This document shows, piece by piece, positions 63,374 to 64,000 of a stretch of 64,000 nt of DNA. Positions within the stretch are counted from its first letter, which is position 1, and every line of letters starts with the position of its first letter. Both the position numbers and the translations under genes were made by a program. The stretch comes from Catalimonadaceae bacterium JC749 (GTDB lineage Bacteria; Bacteroidota; Bacteroidia; Cytophagales; Cyclobacteriaceae). Where the stretch lies: assembly GCA_021730635.1 (NCBI GenBank), contig JAJNNC010000004.1:248001-312000 (forward strand), written 5' to 3'. A model generated the notes under the pieces. It saw only the letters and a list, made by a program, of their open reading frames with translations. It did no database searches and was not told the DNA's origin.

Positions 63374-64000
63374 ATGGCACAGGAAATTGAAAAAAAATTA
63401 TTCCGTTTAAAAGAGTTAAAGGAGTTTAAAGTCGCCAAAGATGAACCCGATATCCGGGGGTGGGGTGTTACGGGTCAGGATGGTGCCCTGGTAGGTACCG
63501 TTGATGAGCTAATCATCGATCCGGACCTGTTGAAAGTAAGATATCTTCAGGTAAAGCTGGATAAATCGCTGGCAATCTCTAAAGGAGATCGATTTATCCT
63601 GGTTCCGATTGGAAGGGCCAGACTGGTACTGCATGAAAAAAAAGTAAGTATTCAGAACCTGGATCGGAACAATATCCGTTTCTATCCCATTTACCGGGGA
63701 GAGCCCATCACCCGGGAATACGAGTATGGTCTTCGGGAAGCGTTACAGGAAGATGCTTTGGAAAACCGACAGGTATATGAGAACCAGAATCGCTTTGGTG
63801 ACGAATATGAAACGGTGAGAGATCGTTTTGGTCATGAACAGGAGAGTGATGATCCTGTGGTGAAAATGCGTGCCGAGCGGGATATTGCCAAAGCCGAAAG
63901 GGATATTCTGAAAGCGGAGAACGAGGTATTGAAAATGCAGCTTAAAAACATCAGAAAAGTACTCAGGGAAGATTTTTATAGCCATGAGCATTTTGACGAC
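63374..64000 (+). CDS. PRC-barrel domain protein (truncated by the window end)
   Basis: The frame is open for 209 codons from ATG 63374 to the last base. The first part carries a PRC-barrel-like core: I-R-G-W-G-V-T-G-Q-D-G-A-L-V-G-T-V-D-E-L-I-I-D and L-V-P-I-G-R-A-R-L. A long charged helix follows (A-E-R-D-I-A-K-A-E-R-D-I-L-K-A-E), probably coiled coil. PRC barrels appear in RimM-like and stress-associated proteins; the role here is unclear. The C terminus is outside the window. Confidence 0.75.
   Translation, partial: MAQEIEKKLFRLKELKEFKVAKDEPDIRGWGVTGQDGALVGTVDELIIDPDLLKVRYLQVKLDKSLAISKGDRFILVPIGRARLVLHEKKVSIQNLDRNNIRFYPIYRGEPITREYEYGLREALQEDALENRQVYENQNRFGDEYETVRDRFGHEQESDDPVVKMRAERDIAKAERDILKAENEVLKMQLKNIRKVLREDFYSHEHFDD

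Overview
The window looks like chromosomal DNA of a Bacteroidota bacterium, most likely order Cytophagales. The evidence is a PorU/PorV pair of the type IX secretion system (T9SS), bacillithiol synthesis (BshB1), a topoisomerase IV operon, many outer-membrane beta-barrels with short signal peptides ending in AQ, a near absence of Shine-Dalgarno sites, and several promoters of the Bacteroidota form TTG-N18-20-TAnnTTTG. I cannot name the species. I saw no rRNA or tRNA gene, no CRISPR array and no intact insertion sequence or prophage.

Layout. 1-6442: tail of an RNA-binding protein, an acetyltransferase, a membrane acyltransferase-like protein, ilvE, prfB (with a programmed +1 frameshift), a DJ-1/PfpI protein and an MFS carrier. 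6447-11544: a leftward block with a small barrel protein, a giant propeller/barrel protein and an FAD oxidoreductase. 11678-18268: pssA, purS, the T9SS sortase porU, its shuttle porV, and yebC. 18300-20823: rqcH and miaA, leftward. 20896-26326: an operon of a four-PAS hybrid histidine kinase, a response regulator, a small unknown protein and a metallo-hydrolase. 26663-31847: parE, a four-helix-bundle membrane protein, parC. 32253-36917: an accessory cluster of a TIR-membrane protein, a secreted coiled-coil protein and a PKD lipoprotein in a tightly overlapping operon, facing a barrel protein. 37556-43883: an SAF-domain dehydrogenase, a DksA-like protein, scpB, bshB1, tatA, a RecD-like helicase and a possible DNA-annealing protein. 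43940-49304: a LOG-family protein and an oxidoreductase/DUF2141/sulfatase-modifying-factor-like/Tat-oxidoreductase run. 49305-50848: a scrappy segment with a 42-bp tandem repeat, an MNT/HepT toxin-antitoxin pair whose HepT reading frame is broken, and gene relics. 50849-55605: TspO, acetyltransferase, methyltransferase, TRIC channel, and an ArsR-SRPBCC-SRPBCC set. 55932-64000: a second giant propeller/barrel metallopeptidase, an MBL-rhodanese protein, an OprD-like porin, pyrF, a small membrane protein and a truncated PRC-barrel gene.

Working together: PorV and PorU act in sequence on T9SS cargo. The kinase, response regulator and downstream genes are co-transcribed by spacing. ArsR very probably represses its own operon through two operator copies around its promoter. 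The TIR cluster is the best candidate for an undescribed system: its parts are predicted to lie in the cytosol, inner membrane, periplasm and outer membrane, as if forming one trans-envelope sensor. All functions are read from sequence and family knowledge; no database search was run.
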